64,000 nucleotides of DNA, from the NCBI RefSeq assembly GCF_012562965.1, contig NZ_CP046228.1:126325-190324 (forward strand). The letters run 5' to 3'. This document shows positions 10,226-22,115 of this stretch, piece by piece. The stretch is from Enterobacteriaceae endosymbiont of Plateumaris rustica (GTDB lineage: Bacteria > Pseudomonadota > Gammaproteobacteria > Enterobacterales > Enterobacteriaceae). Below the pieces are notes generated by a model. The model made no database searches. It had not been told where the DNA came from and was given only the letters and a program-made list of their open reading frames with translations. The number at the start of each line of letters is the position of its first letter. Positions within the stretch are counted from its first letter, which is position 1. Made by a program: the position numbers and the translations under genes.

Positions 10226-10544
10226 TAATTATGACTCCTAATAGTTATATTATTTTGATATAAATTTTTAAAAAATAAAAAAATTAAATTTATATATTTA
10301 TTTTATATATAAAATAAATATATACTTAAATAATATTAAAATCTATTTATTATATTTCTAAAAAATTAGATTAATTATATTAATTAATATAATATTATTA
10401 TTCTAGTTCTTATTTATTAAAAGATTTATAATTAATATTTTTAATTTATTTAAATTATTTTTTAATAAAACAATAATGTTTATTAAATATAATCAATATT
10501 AATTAAAAATAAGTTTTATTTAATTATTATAAAAGGTAAGAATC
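10226..10544. other. Divergent intergenic region tktA/metK
   Basis: About 320 bases of almost pure A and T between two divergent starts. I find no open frame, RNA gene or operator such as a MetJ box. The only clear signal is the metK ribosome site AAAGGTAAG a few bases before its ATG. A 20-base perfect palindrome at 10374-10393 is all A/T and may be chance. Promoters for both genes must lie here but I cannot single them out. Confidence 0.6.
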
Positions 10545-11696
10545 ATGAGTGAATATCTTTTTACTTCAGAATCTGTATCTGAAGGACATCCAGATAAAAT
10601 GGCAGATCAAATTTCTGATGCTATATTAGATGCTATTCTTAAACAAGATGTAACAGCACGTGTTGCGTGTGAAACTTATATTAAAACTGGAGTAGTACTA
10701 GTTGGAGGAGAAATAACTACAACTGCTATTATAGATATAGAAAAAATTATAAGAAAAACAATAAGAGAAATAGGTTATATTGATTCTAGTATGGGATTTG
10801 ATTTTAATTCTTGTGCTATATTTAATAATATAGGTAAACAATCTAAAGATATTTATAAAGGAGTATTTAATAAAAATGGTTTATTAGAAGGTGCAGGTGA
10901 TCAAGGATTAGTTTTTGGATATGCAACTAATGAAACAAAAAATTTTATGCCAGCTCCTATAACTTATGCTCATCTTTTAGTACAAAGACAATCTGAAGTA
11001 AGAAAAAATGGGATTTTACCATGGTTAAGACCAGATGCTAAAAGTCAAATTACTTTTAAATATAAAAATAATAAAATTATAGGAATAGAAACAGTAGTCT
11101 TATCTACTCAATATTCAGAAGATATATCATATAAATATTTACAAGAAGCAGTTATGGAAGAAATTATTAAACCAATATTACCTAAAATATGGTTACATAA
11201 AAATACAAAATTTCTTATTAATCCTGCCGGTCGTTTTATAATTGGTGGACCAATGGGAGATTGTGGATTAACAGGACGTAAAATTATTGTTGATACATAT
11301 GGTGGTATGGCACGTCATGGAGGTGGATCATTTTCAGGAAAAGATCCTTCAAAAGTAGATAGATCTGGAGCATATGTAGCAAGATATATAGCAAAAAATA
11401 TAGTTGCTTCATCTTTAGCCTCACGTTGTGAAATTCAAATAGCCTATGCAATTGGTATTTCTGAACCTATATCTTTAATGATAGAAACATTTGGAACTGG
11501 TAAAATTTCTAATGAAAAATTAACTTTATTAATACAAAAAATATTTAATTTAAAACCTTTAAATATAATTAAAATGTTAAATCTTTTAAATCCAATATAT
11601 AAAAAAACATCTTCTTATGGACATTTTGGAAGAAATATTTTTACATGGGAAAAAATAGATAAAATTAATAAATTACTAGAAATTTCTGGAATTTAA
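10545..11696 (+). CDS. metK: S-adenosylmethionine synthetase
   Basis: Makes SAM from methionine and ATP, supplying the several methyltransferases in this window (RsmH, RsmA, PrmB, RlmB). 383 residues, essentially the E. coli length (384). Clear motifs are [20 protein letters not shown] at the start, the [15 protein letters not shown] active-site loop near residue 115, and the phosphate-binding [19 protein letters not shown] near residue 260. A strong ribosome site precedes the ATG. Its 3' end converges on gyrA with about 60 bases between. Confidence 0.97.
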   Translation: MSEYLFTSESVSEGHPDKMADQISDAILDAILKQDVTARVACETYIKTGVVLVGGEITTTAIIDIEKIIRKTIREIGYIDSSMGFDFNSCAIFNNIGKQSKDIYKGVFNKNGLLEGAGDQGLVFGYATNETKNFMPAPITYAHLLVQRQSEVRKNGILPWLRPDAKSQITFKYKNNKIIGIETVVLSTQYSEDISYKYLQEAVMEEIIKPILPKIWLHKNTKFLINPAGRFIIGGPMGDCGLTGRKIIVDTYGGMARHGGGSFSGKDPSKVDRSGAYVARYIAKNIVASSLASRCEIQIAYAIGISEPISLMIETFGTGKISNEKLTLLIQKIFNLKPLNIIKMLNLLNPIYKKTSSYGHFGRNIFTWEKIDKINKLLEISGI

Positions 11697-11755
11697 TAAT
11701 TTTATCTATTATTAATATTTTAAAAATTAATAAATATTTTTTATAATTAAAAAAA

Positions 11756-14287
11756 TTATTTTATAGAAATTTTTTCTAATGCTATAATTTTTTCGTTTTT
11801 ATTTATTTTCATTATCATAACTCCTTTAGTATTACGACTAACTGTAGAAATTTCTGAGACATATGTACGTATTAAAGTTCCTATATTTGTTATTATTAAT
11901 ATTTGATTATTAGAAGATACTTCTATAGCATTTGCTACTAAACCATTTCTTTTATTAACTTTAATAGAAATAACACCTTTAGTAGATCTTGATTTAATTG
12001 GATATTCTTTAATATTTGTTTTTTTTCCATATCCATTTTCTGTAATGGTTAAAATATCATTTTGACATTCATTTTTTAAAATAACTAATGAAACAACATT
12101 ATCTTTTTGAGATAAAAGTTTAATTCCTTTTACACCAATTGATGTTCTACCCATAGATCTAACTTCATTTTCATTAAATTGTACAACTTTACCTAAAGAT
12201 GAAAATAACATTATTTTATCTTTTTTATGAGTGATATCAATTCCTATTAAAGAATCATTTTTTTTTAATTTTATTGCAATAATTCCTCCATTTCTAGGTT
12301 TACTAAATTTATTTAAATTAGTCTTTTTTACTATTCCTTTTCTAGTTGCCATAAATAAATTTAAATCATTACTATATTTTTTTAATACAAATAAATTAGT
12401 AATTTTTTCATGATTTTTTAATGGTAAAATATTTATAATTGGTCTACCTTTAGCGTATCTATTAGACATTGGTAAATTATATACTTTAGTCCAGTATAAA
12501 CGTCCTAAATTAGAAAAACATAAAAGATTATCATGTGTATTAGCTATAATTATACGATTAATAAAATCTTTTTCTTTTATTTTAACTGCTAATTTTCCTT
12601 TACCACCTCTATGTTGAACTTCATAATCAGATAATTTTTGATATTTAATATAACCTTGATATGATAGTGTAATTATGACATCTTCAGAATTAATTAAATC
12701 TTCCATTTTTATAAAAGATCTGTTTTTGATAATCTCAGTTTTTCTTTTATCTCCAAACTCTTCTTTAATAAAAATTAATTCTTTATATATAACTTTCATT
12801 AAACATTGATAGTCATCAACTATTTTAATAAGTTCTGATATTTTATATATAATATTTTGATATTCTTGAAATAATTTTTTATGTTCTAAACTAGTTAATT
12901 TATGTAATTTTAAATCTAAGATAGCTTGTACTTGTTTATGACTAAAAGAATAATTATTATTAGATTTAATTAAATTTAAATTATTTAAAATAATATTCGA
13001 TTTTTTTTTCTCTTGAGATTTTAAAATAAATAATAAATTATTAGTATTCCATGATTTAGAATAAATTTTATTTTTTATGATTTCTATAATAGAAGAAGAA
13101 CGAATAATTTCTATTATTGATTGTATATTAGATAATGCTACTATTAATCCTTCTAAAATATGAGCTTTATTACGTGATTTATTAATTTCATAATTAGTTC
13201 TACGTATTACTACTTCACGTCGATGAGATATAAATGCTTCAATAATATTTTTTAAAGACATGATTTTAGGTTGTCCTTTATATAAGGAGACCATATTAAT
13301 ACTAAAAGAAATTTGTAATGGAGTTAAAGAATATAAATTATTCAAAATAACGTCTGTAGATATATCTTTTTTTATTTCCATTACAATTCTAATGCCATCT
13401 TTATCTGATTCATCTCGTAAATTTTTAATTCCATGAATTTTTTTTTCTTTAATTAATTCTACAATTTTTTCTATGAGTTTAGCTTTATTAACCTGATATG
13501 GTAATTCATATATAATAATTGATTTAAGATTATTGTTTATGACAATTTTACTACGTCCACGAATAAAAATTTTTCCTTTTCCTGTAATATAAGCTTTTTG
13601 AATACCATCAAAATCATTTATAATTCCTGATGTGGGAAAATCAGGTCCAGGAATATATTTCATTAATTGTTGAATAGAAATATTTTCATTTTTTATATAT
13701 GCTAAACATGCATTTATAACTTCTGTAAGATTATGTGGAGGTATATTTGTAGTCATCCCTACAGCTATTCCAGAAGATCCGTTAATTAATAAATTAGGTA
13801 TTTTTGTAGGCATTACTTCAGGAATTTTTTCAGTTAAATCATAATTAGGTAAAAAATCTACTGTTTGTTTTTCAAGATCACTAATTATTTCTTGAGCTAT
13901 TTTAGTCATTCTTATTTCAGTATAACGCATAGCTGCTGCAGAATCACCATCAATAGATCCAAAATTACCTTGTCCATCTATTAATGTATATCTTAAAGAA
14001 AATGATTGTGCTAATCTAACTATAGTATCATAAACAGCAGAATCACCATGAGGATGATATTTACCTATAACATCTCCTACAATACGAGCTGATTTTTTAT
14101 AAGGTTTATTCCATGTATTTCCTAATATATACATAGCATATAACATTCTTCTATGTACAGGTTTTAATCCATCTCTTGCATCTGGTAATGCTCTACCTAT
14201 TATAACAGACATAGCATAATCTAAATAAGAATTTTTTAATTCTTCTTCAATATTAATTGAATTAATTTCTTTAGAAAAAGAACTCAT
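11756..14287 (-). CDS. gyrA: DNA gyrase subunit A
   Basis: Breakage-reunion subunit of gyrase. The catalytic tyrosine is in [11 protein letters not shown] near residue 122, and the quinolone-region [13 protein letters not shown] has the wild-type Ser and Asp. The GyrA box is present as QHRGGKGK near residue 560, followed by the beta-pinwheel repeats of the C-terminal domain. At 843 residues it is about 32 shorter than E. coli; the shortfall corresponds to the acidic C-terminal tail, which is absent. gyrB is not in the window. Confidence 0.96.
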   Translation of the reverse strand: MSSFSKEINSINIEEELKNSYLDYAMSVIIGRALPDARDGLKPVHRRMLYAMYILGNTWNKPYKKSARIVGDVIGKYHPHGDSAVYDTIVRLAQSFSLRYTLIDGQGNFGSIDGDSAAAMRYTEIRMTKIAQEIISDLEKQTVDFLPNYDLTEKIPEVMPTKIPNLLINGSSGIAVGMTTNIPPHNLTEVINACLAYIKNENISIQQLMKYIPGPDFPTSGIINDFDGIQKAYITGKGKIFIRGRSKIVINNNLKSIIIYELPYQVNKAKLIEKIVELIKEKKIHGIKNLRDESDKDGIRIVMEIKKDISTDVILNNLYSLTPLQISFSINMVSLYKGQPKIMSLKNIIEAFISHRREVVIRRTNYEINKSRNKAHILEGLIVALSNIQSIIEIIRSSSIIEIIKNKIYSKSWNTNNLLFILKSQEKKKSNIILNNLNLIKSNNNYSFSHKQVQAILDLKLHKLTSLEHKKLFQEYQNIIYKISELIKIVDDYQCLMKVIYKELIFIKEEFGDKRKTEIIKNRSFIKMEDLINSEDVIITLSYQGYIKYQKLSDYEVQHRGGKGKLAVKIKEKDFINRIIIANTHDNLLCFSNLGRLYWTKVYNLPMSNRYAKGRPIINILPLKNHEKITNLFVLKKYSNDLNLFMATRKGIVKKTNLNKFSKPRNGGIIAIKLKKNDSLIGIDITHKKDKIMLFSSLGKVVQFNENEVRSMGRTSIGVKGIKLLSQKDNVVSLVILKNECQNDILTITENGYGKKTNIKEYPIKSRSTKGVISIKVNKRNGLVANAIEVSSNNQILIITNIGTLIRTYVSEISTVSRNTKGVMIMKINKNEKIIALEKISIK

Positions 14288-14417
14288 AATAAACTATTAT
14301 CCTATTAAATATATATTATTTTTACTAATTTTAACATAATTAATTATATTCTATTAATATATTTAGAAATAATATCAATAATAATTAAGATAAAAAACTA
14401 ATTATTTAATTAATCAA

Positions 14418-16832
14418 TTAATATTTTAATAATTTTTTTTCTAATTGAATAATTTTTTTTTCAGCTAATTTAATTACCTTTTTAGGTATACCAGCTAAAG
14501 AAGCAACAAATAAACCATAATTTTTATTAATAATTCCATTTTTTAATGAATACATAAATACAATAGATTTATTAAATTCTATAGCATCAAAATAAACATT
14601 TTTTATTCCTTTATTTTTTAAAGATAAATTAGTTAATTCAATATAATTTGTAGAAAATAAAGTCATTGATTTATTTTTTTTTAAAATATTCTCAGCACAA
14701 GCCCATGCAATAGATAATCCATCATATGTAGATGTACCTCTACCAATTTCATCCATTAATACTAAACTATATTTATTAGCATTTCTTAAAATGTTTGCTG
14801 TTTCTATCATTTCTATCATAAAAGTAGATAAACCAGATGAAATATCATCCATAGAACCAATTCTTGTAAATATACGATCTATTGGACCAATAATAGCTTT
14901 TTTTGCTGGTACATAACTACCTATATAAGTCATTAAAACAATCAGTGCAATTTGACGCATATAAGTACTTTTACCACCCATATTAGGACCAGTAATTATT
15001 AACATATGATTTTCAGGAGTTAATAATAAATTATTAGGAATAAATTGATCTTTAAGAATATTTTCTACAACAGGATGACGAGAATTTTCTAGAAATAATC
15101 CTAATTTATTACTAATAATAGGACGTGTATAATTTAAAGTTATTGATCTTTCTGCTAAATTACATAATACATCTAGTTCTGATATTAATAAAACCATTTG
15201 TTGTAATTTTTTTAATTCGGGATTAATTATATCAAATAATTGATTATATAAAAATTTTTCTAAAAGAAATAATTTATTTTTAGATAAAAGAATCATTTCC
15301 TGATAATTTTTTAATTCAGGAATAATATATCTGTTATAATGTTTTAATATTTGAATATTTAAATATTTTTTAGGTAATTTTTTAATTTTTTGATTTTTAG
15401 TTATTTGTATATAATATCCATATATAGTGTTAAATCCTATTTTTAATTTTTCTATATTCAATAATTTACGTTCTTGTTTTTCTAAAGTAATTAAATATTC
15501 TTGAGAATTTTTAGATAATTTTCTTAATGTATCTAAAGTTTTATTATATCCTGTAGCAATTACATTTCCATCTTTTAATGTAGAAGACGGATTTTTTTTA
15601 ATTGATTTCTTTAATAAATTCTTTAATTTTTCAAATAATCCTATATTAAAAAAATTTTTTTTAATATAACAATTTCCTATAATATTAAAAATATTATGTA
15701 TTTTAGGTAAAATATTAAAAGTATATCTTAAAGAAACTAAATCTTTAGGTTTAGCAGTTCGTAGTGATAATCTTGCAATTATTCTTTCAATATCATTTAT
15801 CTTAATTAATAATTTTTGAAAATTAATAAAATGTTCTTGTAATTTTGAAATACTATTTTGACGTTCAAAAATAATTTTATTATTACGTACGGGAGAATGT
15901 AACCAACGTTTTAACAAACGACTACCCATTGAAGTACTAGTATAATCTAATATACTTATTAAAGTATTATCTTTATTACCTGATATACTTTCTGTAATTT
16001 CAAGATTCTTCCTAGTATTTTTATCCATTATAATTTCATTAGAAATATTTTTTAATTTAATATTATTTATATGAGGTAAAAATACACGTTGTGTATCTTT
16101 AACATACTGTATTAAACAACCAGCAGCTTTAATAGCCATTGATGCTTTTTCAATACCAAAACTCTTTAAGTTTTTAGTTTTAAATTGTATATTTAATTGT
16201 TGGTGAGCAGTATCAAGATCAAATTCCCATATTGGTCTACGTCTAATACAATTTCTTTTTTCTATTAATTTCATATATTGAAAATTTTCAGGATATAATA
16301 ATTCAACAGGATTAGTTTTTTGTAATTCACCTGATATTATATCATAATTTTTACTTTCCATAATTTTAAAACTTCCAGAACTCATATTTAATGTTGCATA
16401 TCCGAAACCATAATTTATTTCTTGCCATATAGATGCTAATAAATTATCTTGATTATTTTTTAATAAAAAATCATCACTTACAGTTCCAGGAGTAATAATA
16501 CGTACAATTTTACGTTCTAATATCTTATTAGGTGTTTTATTTATATTATTAATTTGCTCACAAATTGCTACAGACTCACCTAAATTAATTAATTTAGATA
16601 AATAATTTTCTAAACTATGAAATGGTATACCAGCCATAGGTATTGGTTTATCGTTAAATGTACCTCTTTGTGTAAGAACAATATTTAATATTTTTGATAC
16701 TTTTTTAGCATCTTTAAAAAACATTTCATAAAAATCACCCATACGATAAAATAATAATATATTTGGATATTGTTTTTTTATTTTAAAATATTGTTGCATT
16801 ATGGGAGTACATTTTATATTTTTTATATTCAT
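14418..16832 (-). CDS. mutS: DNA mismatch repair protein MutS
   Basis: Recognises mismatches and small loops. 804 residues, against 853 in E. coli. The mismatch-reading Phe-X-Glu is intact in [11 protein letters not shown] near residue 33; the ATPase domain shows Walker [14 protein letters not shown], Walker [16 protein letters not shown] and the signature region [11 protein letters not shown]. The C-terminus ends soon after the helix-turn-helix segment, so the E. coli tetramerisation tail is largely missing. The partner mutL is represented by its 3' end at the right edge of the window. Confidence 0.96.
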   Translation of the reverse strand: MNIKNIKCTPIMQQYFKIKKQYPNILLFYRMGDFYEMFFKDAKKVSKILNIVLTQRGTFNDKPIPMAGIPFHSLENYLSKLINLGESVAICEQINNINKTPNKILERKIVRIITPGTVSDDFLLKNNQDNLLASIWQEINYGFGYATLNMSSGSFKIMESKNYDIISGELQKTNPVELLYPENFQYMKLIEKRNCIRRRPIWEFDLDTAHQQLNIQFKTKNLKSFGIEKASMAIKAAGCLIQYVKDTQRVFLPHINNIKLKNISNEIIMDKNTRKNLEITESISGNKDNTLISILDYTSTSMGSRLLKRWLHSPVRNNKIIFERQNSISKLQEHFINFQKLLIKINDIERIIARLSLRTAKPKDLVSLRYTFNILPKIHNIFNIIGNCYIKKNFFNIGLFEKLKNLLKKSIKKNPSSTLKDGNVIATGYNKTLDTLRKLSKNSQEYLITLEKQERKLLNIEKLKIGFNTIYGYYIQITKNQKIKKLPKKYLNIQILKHYNRYIIPELKNYQEMILLSKNKLFLLEKFLYNQLFDIINPELKKLQQMVLLISELDVLCNLAERSITLNYTRPIISNKLGLFLENSRHPVVENILKDQFIPNNLLLTPENHMLIITGPNMGGKSTYMRQIALIVLMTYIGSYVPAKKAIIGPIDRIFTRIGSMDDISSGLSTFMIEMIETANILRNANKYSLVLMDEIGRGTSTYDGLSIAWACAENILKKNKSMTLFSTNYIELTNLSLKNKGIKNVYFDAIEFNKSIVFMYSLKNGIINKNYGLFVASLAGIPKKVIKLAEKKIIQLEKKLLKY

Positions 16833-17166
16833 GATTATGTAAAAATTTTTATAATATTTTATATATAGTAAAATTTTATTATTAATATAAATAGTATTTT
16901 TTATTAAAAATTTATTTTATAATAAAATTATTTAATCTAAAAAAAAATATTATCTATAATTTTTGTATAGATATAATAATAAATATATTAATCAAAATAA
17001 TAAATATTTTATATAATTAGATTTATTTATATAGATAACAATATTATTATATAATATTAAATAATTCATATAATATAATTAGTACTATAATAAATGTTCA
17101 ATTAAATATAAAATATTTTAAATAAACTAATAAAATTATTTTATAATTACATTATAAATACAAATT
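16833..17166. other. Intergenic region mutS/rsmH (site of lost mraZ)
   Basis: A stretch of about 330 bases, nearly all A/T, between the divergent starts of mutS and rsmH. In enteric relatives mraZ directly precedes rsmH; no remnant of it is recognisable. I see no RNA gene, no strong hairpin and no convincing -35 hexamer, only many TATAAT-like strings that are expected at this composition. Confidence 0.55.
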
Positions 17167-18105
17167 ATGATAAAACATTTACCAGTTATGTTAAAAGAAT
17201 CTATTAATAGTTTAAATGTAAAAAAGAATGGTATTTATATAGATGCCACATATGGATGTGGAGGTCATACAAAATTAATCTTATCTAAATTAGGAAAAAG
17301 AGGTCGTATATATGCAATAGACTGTGATATAAAAACAATATTAGTTAATAAAATTTTTGATAAACGTATTATATATATAAATACAAAATTTTCTAACCTA
17401 ATAAATATTTTAGATACAAAAATATTAGGTAAAATAGATGGAATATTATTTGATTTAGGTTTTTCATCTTTTCAATTAAATGATCCTAAAAGAGGTTTTT
17501 CTTTTATGATTGATGGTTTATTAGATATGCGTTTTGATCAAAAGAATGGAATAACTGCAGAACAATGGATTAAAAAAGTTAGTCAAGATGAATTAGCTTT
17601 TGTATTAAAAAATTATGGTGAAGAAAAATTTGCTAAAAAAATAGCATTTTATATTAAACAATATGTTATAAAAAATAAATTAAATAAAACTAGTAATTTA
17701 AGTAGATTAATATGTTCTGTATTATACAAATATAATAAAAACAAAAAAAGATTAAAACATCCAGCAACAAGATCTTTTCAAGCAATAAGAATTTTTATTA
17801 ATAAAGAACTAGAAGAATTAAAAAAAGCTTTATTTAATTCATTAATAATATTAAAGAAAGGAGGTATAATATCTGTAATTAGTTTTCATTCATTAGAAGA
17901 TCGTATTATAAAAAATTTTATGAAAATATATAGTATGAATGATAAATGTTATTCTAATTTTCCTTTAACCGAAAAAGAAATAAATAATTTATCTAAAAAC
18001 AATTATAAATTAAAAGTAATTGATAGAATATTTCCTTCTTATAAAGAAATTTATGATAACCCTAGGTCAAGAAGTGCAATATTACGTGTAGGACAAAAAA
18101 TATAA
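17167..18105 (+). CDS. rsmH: 16S rRNA (cytosine-1402-N4)-methyltransferase RsmH
   Basis: SAM-dependent methylation of C1402 in the ribosomal P site. 312 residues, one fewer than E. coli. SAM-binding motif GIYIDATYGCGGHTKLIL near residue 24, LFDLGFSSFQL and DGLLDMRFDQ, then HPATRSFQAIRI and the C-terminal VISFHSLEDRIIKNF and NPRSRSAILR. It heads the remaining dcw cluster; ftsL and ftsI, which normally follow, are absent and murE begins 47 bases later. Confidence 0.96.
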   Translation: MIKHLPVMLKESINSLNVKKNGIYIDATYGCGGHTKLILSKLGKRGRIYAIDCDIKTILVNKIFDKRIIYINTKFSNLINILDTKILGKIDGILFDLGFSSFQLNDPKRGFSFMIDGLLDMRFDQKNGITAEQWIKKVSQDELAFVLKNYGEEKFAKKIAFYIKQYVIKNKLNKTSNLSRLICSVLYKYNKNKKRLKHPATRSFQAIRIFINKELEELKKALFNSLIILKKGGIISVISFHSLEDRIIKNFMKIYSMNDKCYSNFPLTEKEINNLSKNNYKLKVIDRIFPSYKEIYDNPRSRSAILRVGQKI

Positions 18106-18151
18106 AAATTTTAAATGAAAATATAAATTTTATTTTTTATAAGGTATATTA

Positions 18152-19666
18152 TTGAGTAACTATGGATTAAATTTATTAGAATTATTAAATAATCATATAA
18201 GTGATTATAAAATATCTAATATTTTTATAAATAAAATAGTTTTAGATAGTCGTCAAATTAAAGGTAAGAATTGTTTATTTATAGCTATTAAAGGTTGTAA
18301 ATTAGATGGAAAAATTTTTATAGATGACGCTATTAAAAATGGAGCTGTTGCTATTATCACTTATAGTGATAATAATACATCACCTTATAATATAATTTTT
18401 AAAAATAATATTCCTATAATTTTTTTATCAAATTTACAAAAAAAAATTTCTTTTTTTGCAGGTAAATTATATAATCATCCAAGTTATAAAATACCTGTAA
18501 TTGGAGTTACAGGAACTAATGGAAAAACAAGTATTACCAATTTTTTAATGCAATGGATTAATTTATTAGGAAAAAAAGCAGCAATTTGTAGTACATTAGG
18601 AAATGGTTTTTATAATAATTTAATAACTACTAATAATACTACAGATTCTGCAATTGATATTCAATATACATTAAAAAATTTTTTAGAAAAAAAAGCTGAC
18701 ATAGTTATTATAGAAATATCTTCTCATGGACTAAAACAATTTAGAGTTGCAAATTTAAAATTTGAAGTAGGAATTTTTACCAATTTAACTAGAGATCATT
18801 TAGATTATCATTTAAATATGAAAAATTATGAGTTAACTAAATGGAAATTTTTTTCTGAACATAAAATTATAAAAAATATTATAAATATTAATGATATTAT
18901 AGGATATAATTGGTTTAAAAAATTATCTTATAATAATAAAAATGTTATTGCTGTTACTACTAAAAAATATTTTTTTATTAAAAATAATTTATATTTTAAA
19001 GTTACTAAAATAAATTTTTTAAAAGATAATACTATTATAGAATTTAATTCTAGTTGGGGTAAAGGAACTATTAAAACATTTTTAATTGGATATTTTAATG
19101 TAATTAATATTATCTTAAGTATGACTACATTATTAAATTTAAATTTTTCTTTAAAAGAACTTATAAATACTTCACACAAAATACATTCTGTTCATGGAAG
19201 AATGGAAATATTTCCTTCAAAAAAAAAATATCCAAAAATTATAATTGATTATGCACACACTCCTCATGCATTAAAAAATGCACTTTTAACTATTAAATTA
19301 TACTGTAAAGGAAAAATATGGTGTATATTTGGATGTGGAGGAGAAAGAGATATTGGAAAACGTTCAATTATGGGTATAATTGCTAAAAATTTTTCAGATG
19401 TTGTAATTATTACTACTGATAATCCTAGATCAGAAAATATAATAGATATTATTAATGATATTATAGAAAAATATAAAAATAAAAATAATTTACATATAAT
19501 CACAAATAGATTTAAAGCAATACATTATGCAATAAATAACGCTAATAAAAATGATACTATTCTTATAGCAGGAAAAGGTCATGAACAGTATCAAATTATT
19601 GGGAATAAAATTTTTAATTATTCTGATTATAATGTTGTTAATAACATTTTTAAAAAAAATATTTAA
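18152..19666 (+). CDS. murE: UDP-MurNAc-L-Ala-D-Glu:meso-diaminopimelate ligase
   Basis: Adds meso-diaminopimelate to the peptidoglycan precursor in the cytoplasm. ATP-binding GVTGTNGKTSITNF near residue 115 and the DAP-recognition motif TTDNPRSEN near residue 425 are intact, so DAP is the expected substrate. The start is TTG at 18152, chosen because an AAGG site lies 7 bases upstream, the next ATG is out of frame, and the reading begins at the usual MurE N-terminus. 504 residues (E. coli 495). Its stop shares one base with the murF start. Confidence 0.94.
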   Translation: MSNYGLNLLELLNNHISDYKISNIFINKIVLDSRQIKGKNCLFIAIKGCKLDGKIFIDDAIKNGAVAIITYSDNNTSPYNIIFKNNIPIIFLSNLQKKISFFAGKLYNHPSYKIPVIGVTGTNGKTSITNFLMQWINLLGKKAAICSTLGNGFYNNLITTNNTTDSAIDIQYTLKNFLEKKADIVIIEISSHGLKQFRVANLKFEVGIFTNLTRDHLDYHLNMKNYELTKWKFFSEHKIIKNIININDIIGYNWFKKLSYNNKNVIAVTTKKYFFIKNNLYFKVTKINFLKDNTIIEFNSSWGKGTIKTFLIGYFNVINIILSMTTLLNLNFSLKELINTSHKIHSVHGRMEIFPSKKKYPKIIIDYAHTPHALKNALLTIKLYCKGKIWCIFGCGGERDIGKRSIMGIIAKNFSDVVIITTDNPRSENIIDIINDIIEKYKNKNNLHIITNRFKAIHYAINNANKNDTILIAGKGHEQYQIIGNKIFNYSDYNVVNNIFKKNI

Positions 19667-21033
19667 TGAATAAATTTATTAATTTAAAAAAATTAACACA
19701 AATTATTAATGGTAAATTAATTGGAAAAAATATTGATATATTAAATTTTTCTATAAATAGTAAAAAAATTAATTTTAAATGTTTATTTATAGCTATTAAA
19801 GGAAATAATTTTGATGGGCATAGTTTTGTTCAAGACGCAATATCTAATGGAGCAATAGCTATAATTGTTGAAAAATATTTAAAAGTAATAATACCTCAAA
19901 TAATTGTATCTAATACAATTATTAGTTTAAGTAAAATAAGTTTATGGAAAAGATTACAATCAAAATCTCATTTTATAGGTATAACAGGTTCATCTGGTAA
20001 AACGTCTGTTAAAGAAATGACTTTATCAATATTAAAAAATATTGGCCAAGTTTTATTTACTAAAGATAATATGAATAATATTATTGGAGTTTCTTTAACA
20101 TTGTTAAATTTAAATAAAAAACATAAATATGTAATTATTGAATTAGGAGCCAATAATTTAAATGATATTAAATACTCAACTAATTTAGTTAGACCTAATA
20201 CAGCTATAATTAATAATTTATCAGAATCTCATTTAGAAGGTTTTAAATCTTTTAAAAATATTATTAAATGTAAAAGTGATATATTTAAATATTTATCAAT
20301 TAATGATAGAGCTATTGTTAATTTTGATGATATAAATTATAAAAAATTTTTACATAAATTAATTAATAAAAAAATATGGACATTTTCTATAAAAAATTAT
20401 AATGCTGATTTTTTTACTAGTAATTTAAAAATTTTACAAAATAAAATTTATTTTAATTTACATACTCCAATAGGAATAATATTTATTAATTTATTTATTA
20501 TTGGCGGTGTACATAATGTAAGTAATGCATTAGCCGCATCAGCACTATCATTATCTGCAGGTGCTTCTTTAAAAGATATATCTAAAGGTTTAGCAAATTT
20601 TAAATCAGTAGCTGCTAGACTTTTTCCTATAAAATTAGGACATAATAAATTAATTTTAAATGATACATATAATGCTAATCCTAAATCAGTTATAGCAGCT
20701 ATTAATGTTCTTAAAAAAATGAATGGTAAAAAAATTTTAGTTATTGGAGATATGATGGAATTAGGACGTTATTCAATTTTTTATCATAATCAAATAAAAA
20801 AAATTATTATAAAATCTAAATTAGATTATGTTTTAAGTATTGGTAATTATAGTAAATATATTACAAAGTATAATAATAATGCTGAACATTTTTTAAATAA
20901 ACAAAAATTAATTATACGATTAATTAAAATATTAACTAATTTTAATAAATTTACTATTTTATTTAAAGGATCTAGAAAAGCTCAAATAGAAACACTGATA
21001 GATATGTTATTAAAGCAGGAACAATTTAAATGA
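19666..21033 (+). CDS. murF: UDP-MurNAc-tripeptide:D-alanyl-D-alanine ligase
   Basis: Adds D-Ala-D-Ala, made by DdlB (also in the cluster), to complete the pentapeptide. 455 residues, E. coli 452. ATP-binding GITGSSGKTSVKEM near residue 105, then LILNDTYNANPKSV and VIGDMMELG in the C-terminal half. The start overlaps the murE stop by one base (TAATG) and its own stop overlaps the mraY start (ATGA), showing tight translational coupling. Confidence 0.95.
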   Translation: MNKFINLKKLTQIINGKLIGKNIDILNFSINSKKINFKCLFIAIKGNNFDGHSFVQDAISNGAIAIIVEKYLKVIIPQIIVSNTIISLSKISLWKRLQSKSHFIGITGSSGKTSVKEMTLSILKNIGQVLFTKDNMNNIIGVSLTLLNLNKKHKYVIIELGANNLNDIKYSTNLVRPNTAIINNLSESHLEGFKSFKNIIKCKSDIFKYLSINDRAIVNFDDINYKKFLHKLINKKIWTFSIKNYNADFFTSNLKILQNKIYFNLHTPIGIIFINLFIIGGVHNVSNALAASALSLSAGASLKDISKGLANFKSVAARLFPIKLGHNKLILNDTYNANPKSVIAAINVLKKMNGKKILVIGDMMELGRYSIFYHNQIKKIIIKSKLDYVLSIGNYSKYITKYNNNAEHFLNKQKLIIRLIKILTNFNKFTILFKGSRKAQIETLIDMLLKQEQFK

Positions 21034-22115
21034 TAATTATTTTAGTTAAATATTTTAAATATTATTTTCCAACATTTATTTTTTTCACTAGTCTGACATT
21101 TAGATCTATCATTAGTCTTTTAACTTCTTTTGTTATCTCGCTGTATATTATTCCATATTTTATTATATTTTTTCGTAAAAAAAATTATTCTCAAGTAATT
21201 CGTTTAGATGGTCCTAAATCTCATTTAAAAAAAAATAATATTCCTACTATGGGGGGTATTGTAATATTAATATCATTTATTATTTCAATATTATTTTGGT
21301 CAGACTTATATAATCCATATCTATGGTATGTATTAACTATAATGATATTATATGCATTAATTGGTTTTATAGATGATTTTTATAAAATTATTTTAAATAA
21401 TTCTATTGGTTTAACTATTTATAAAAAAATTTTTTTACAAACAATTATAACAACAACAATTATTACATTTTTTTATATAAATAACACAGATAAATCTGCA
21501 TTACAATTTATAATTCCTTTTTGTAAAAATATAAAAATTTATTTAAATTTTACTACATATTTAATAATTTCTTATCTAATTATAATATGGATTAGTAATT
21601 CTGTAAATTTAACTGATGGTTTAGATGGTATGGCTATTATTTCTATAATATCAGTTATTATTGGTTTAGCAATAATATCATTAATTACGGGAGATATAAA
21701 ATATGCTAAATATTTTAATTTACCATATATAAAATATACTAAAGAATTAGTAATTATATGTACTGCAATTATTGGTTCAGGATTAGGTTTTTTATGGTTT
21801 AATACATATCCAGCAACTATATTTATGGGAGATATAGGATCACTATCTTTAGGAAGTGCTATAGGTATGATAACTATTTTAATAAGACAAGAAATATTAT
21901 TATTTATTATTGGTGGAATATTTTTATTTGAATCATTATCAGTTATAATTCAAGTTTTTTTTTATAAATATAAAAAATATCGTGTATTTCTTATGGCACC
22001 TATACATCATCATTTTGAATTAAAAGGATTTTCAGAACCTCATATTGTTGTTAGATTTGGAATAATATCATTAATATTATTATTTCTTGCCTTGTCAATA
22101 TTAAAGGTATGTTAA
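21030..22115 (+). CDS. mraY: Phospho-MurNAc-pentapeptide transferase MraY
   Basis: Integral inner-membrane enzyme that attaches the pentapeptide precursor to undecaprenyl phosphate, forming lipid I. 361 residues, about ten hydrophobic helices. Catalytic and conserved blocks visible: KKNNIPTMGGIV, the aspartates in ALIGFIDDFYK, NLTDGLDGMAI, FMGDIGSLSLGS and the histidine loop MAPIHHHFELKG. Overlaps murF by four bases at its start and murD at its end. Confidence 0.96.
   Translation: MIIILVKYFKYYFPTFIFFTSLTFRSIISLLTSFVISLYIIPYFIIFFRKKNYSQVIRLDGPKSHLKKNNIPTMGGIVILISFIISILFWSDLYNPYLWYVLTIMILYALIGFIDDFYKIILNNSIGLTIYKKIFLQTIITTTIITFFYINNTDKSALQFIIPFCKNIKIYLNFTTYLIISYLIIIWISNSVNLTDGLDGMAIISIISVIIGLAIISLITGDIKYAKYFNLPYIKYTKELVIICTAIIGSGLGFLWFNTYPATIFMGDIGSLSLGSAIGMITILIRQEILLFIIGGIFLFESLSVIIQVFFYKYKKYRVFLMAPIHHHFELKGFSEPHIVVRFGIISLILLFLALSILKVC

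Noticed and set aside
10374..10393. 20-base perfect palindrome in the tktA/metK spacer
   Set aside because: All A/T; such palindromes are frequent by chance at this composition and no regulator site resembles it.
22109..22114. Earlier ATG for murD
   Set aside because: The AAAGG ribosome site is one base from it but seven from the ATG at 22115, so the later start is preferred.
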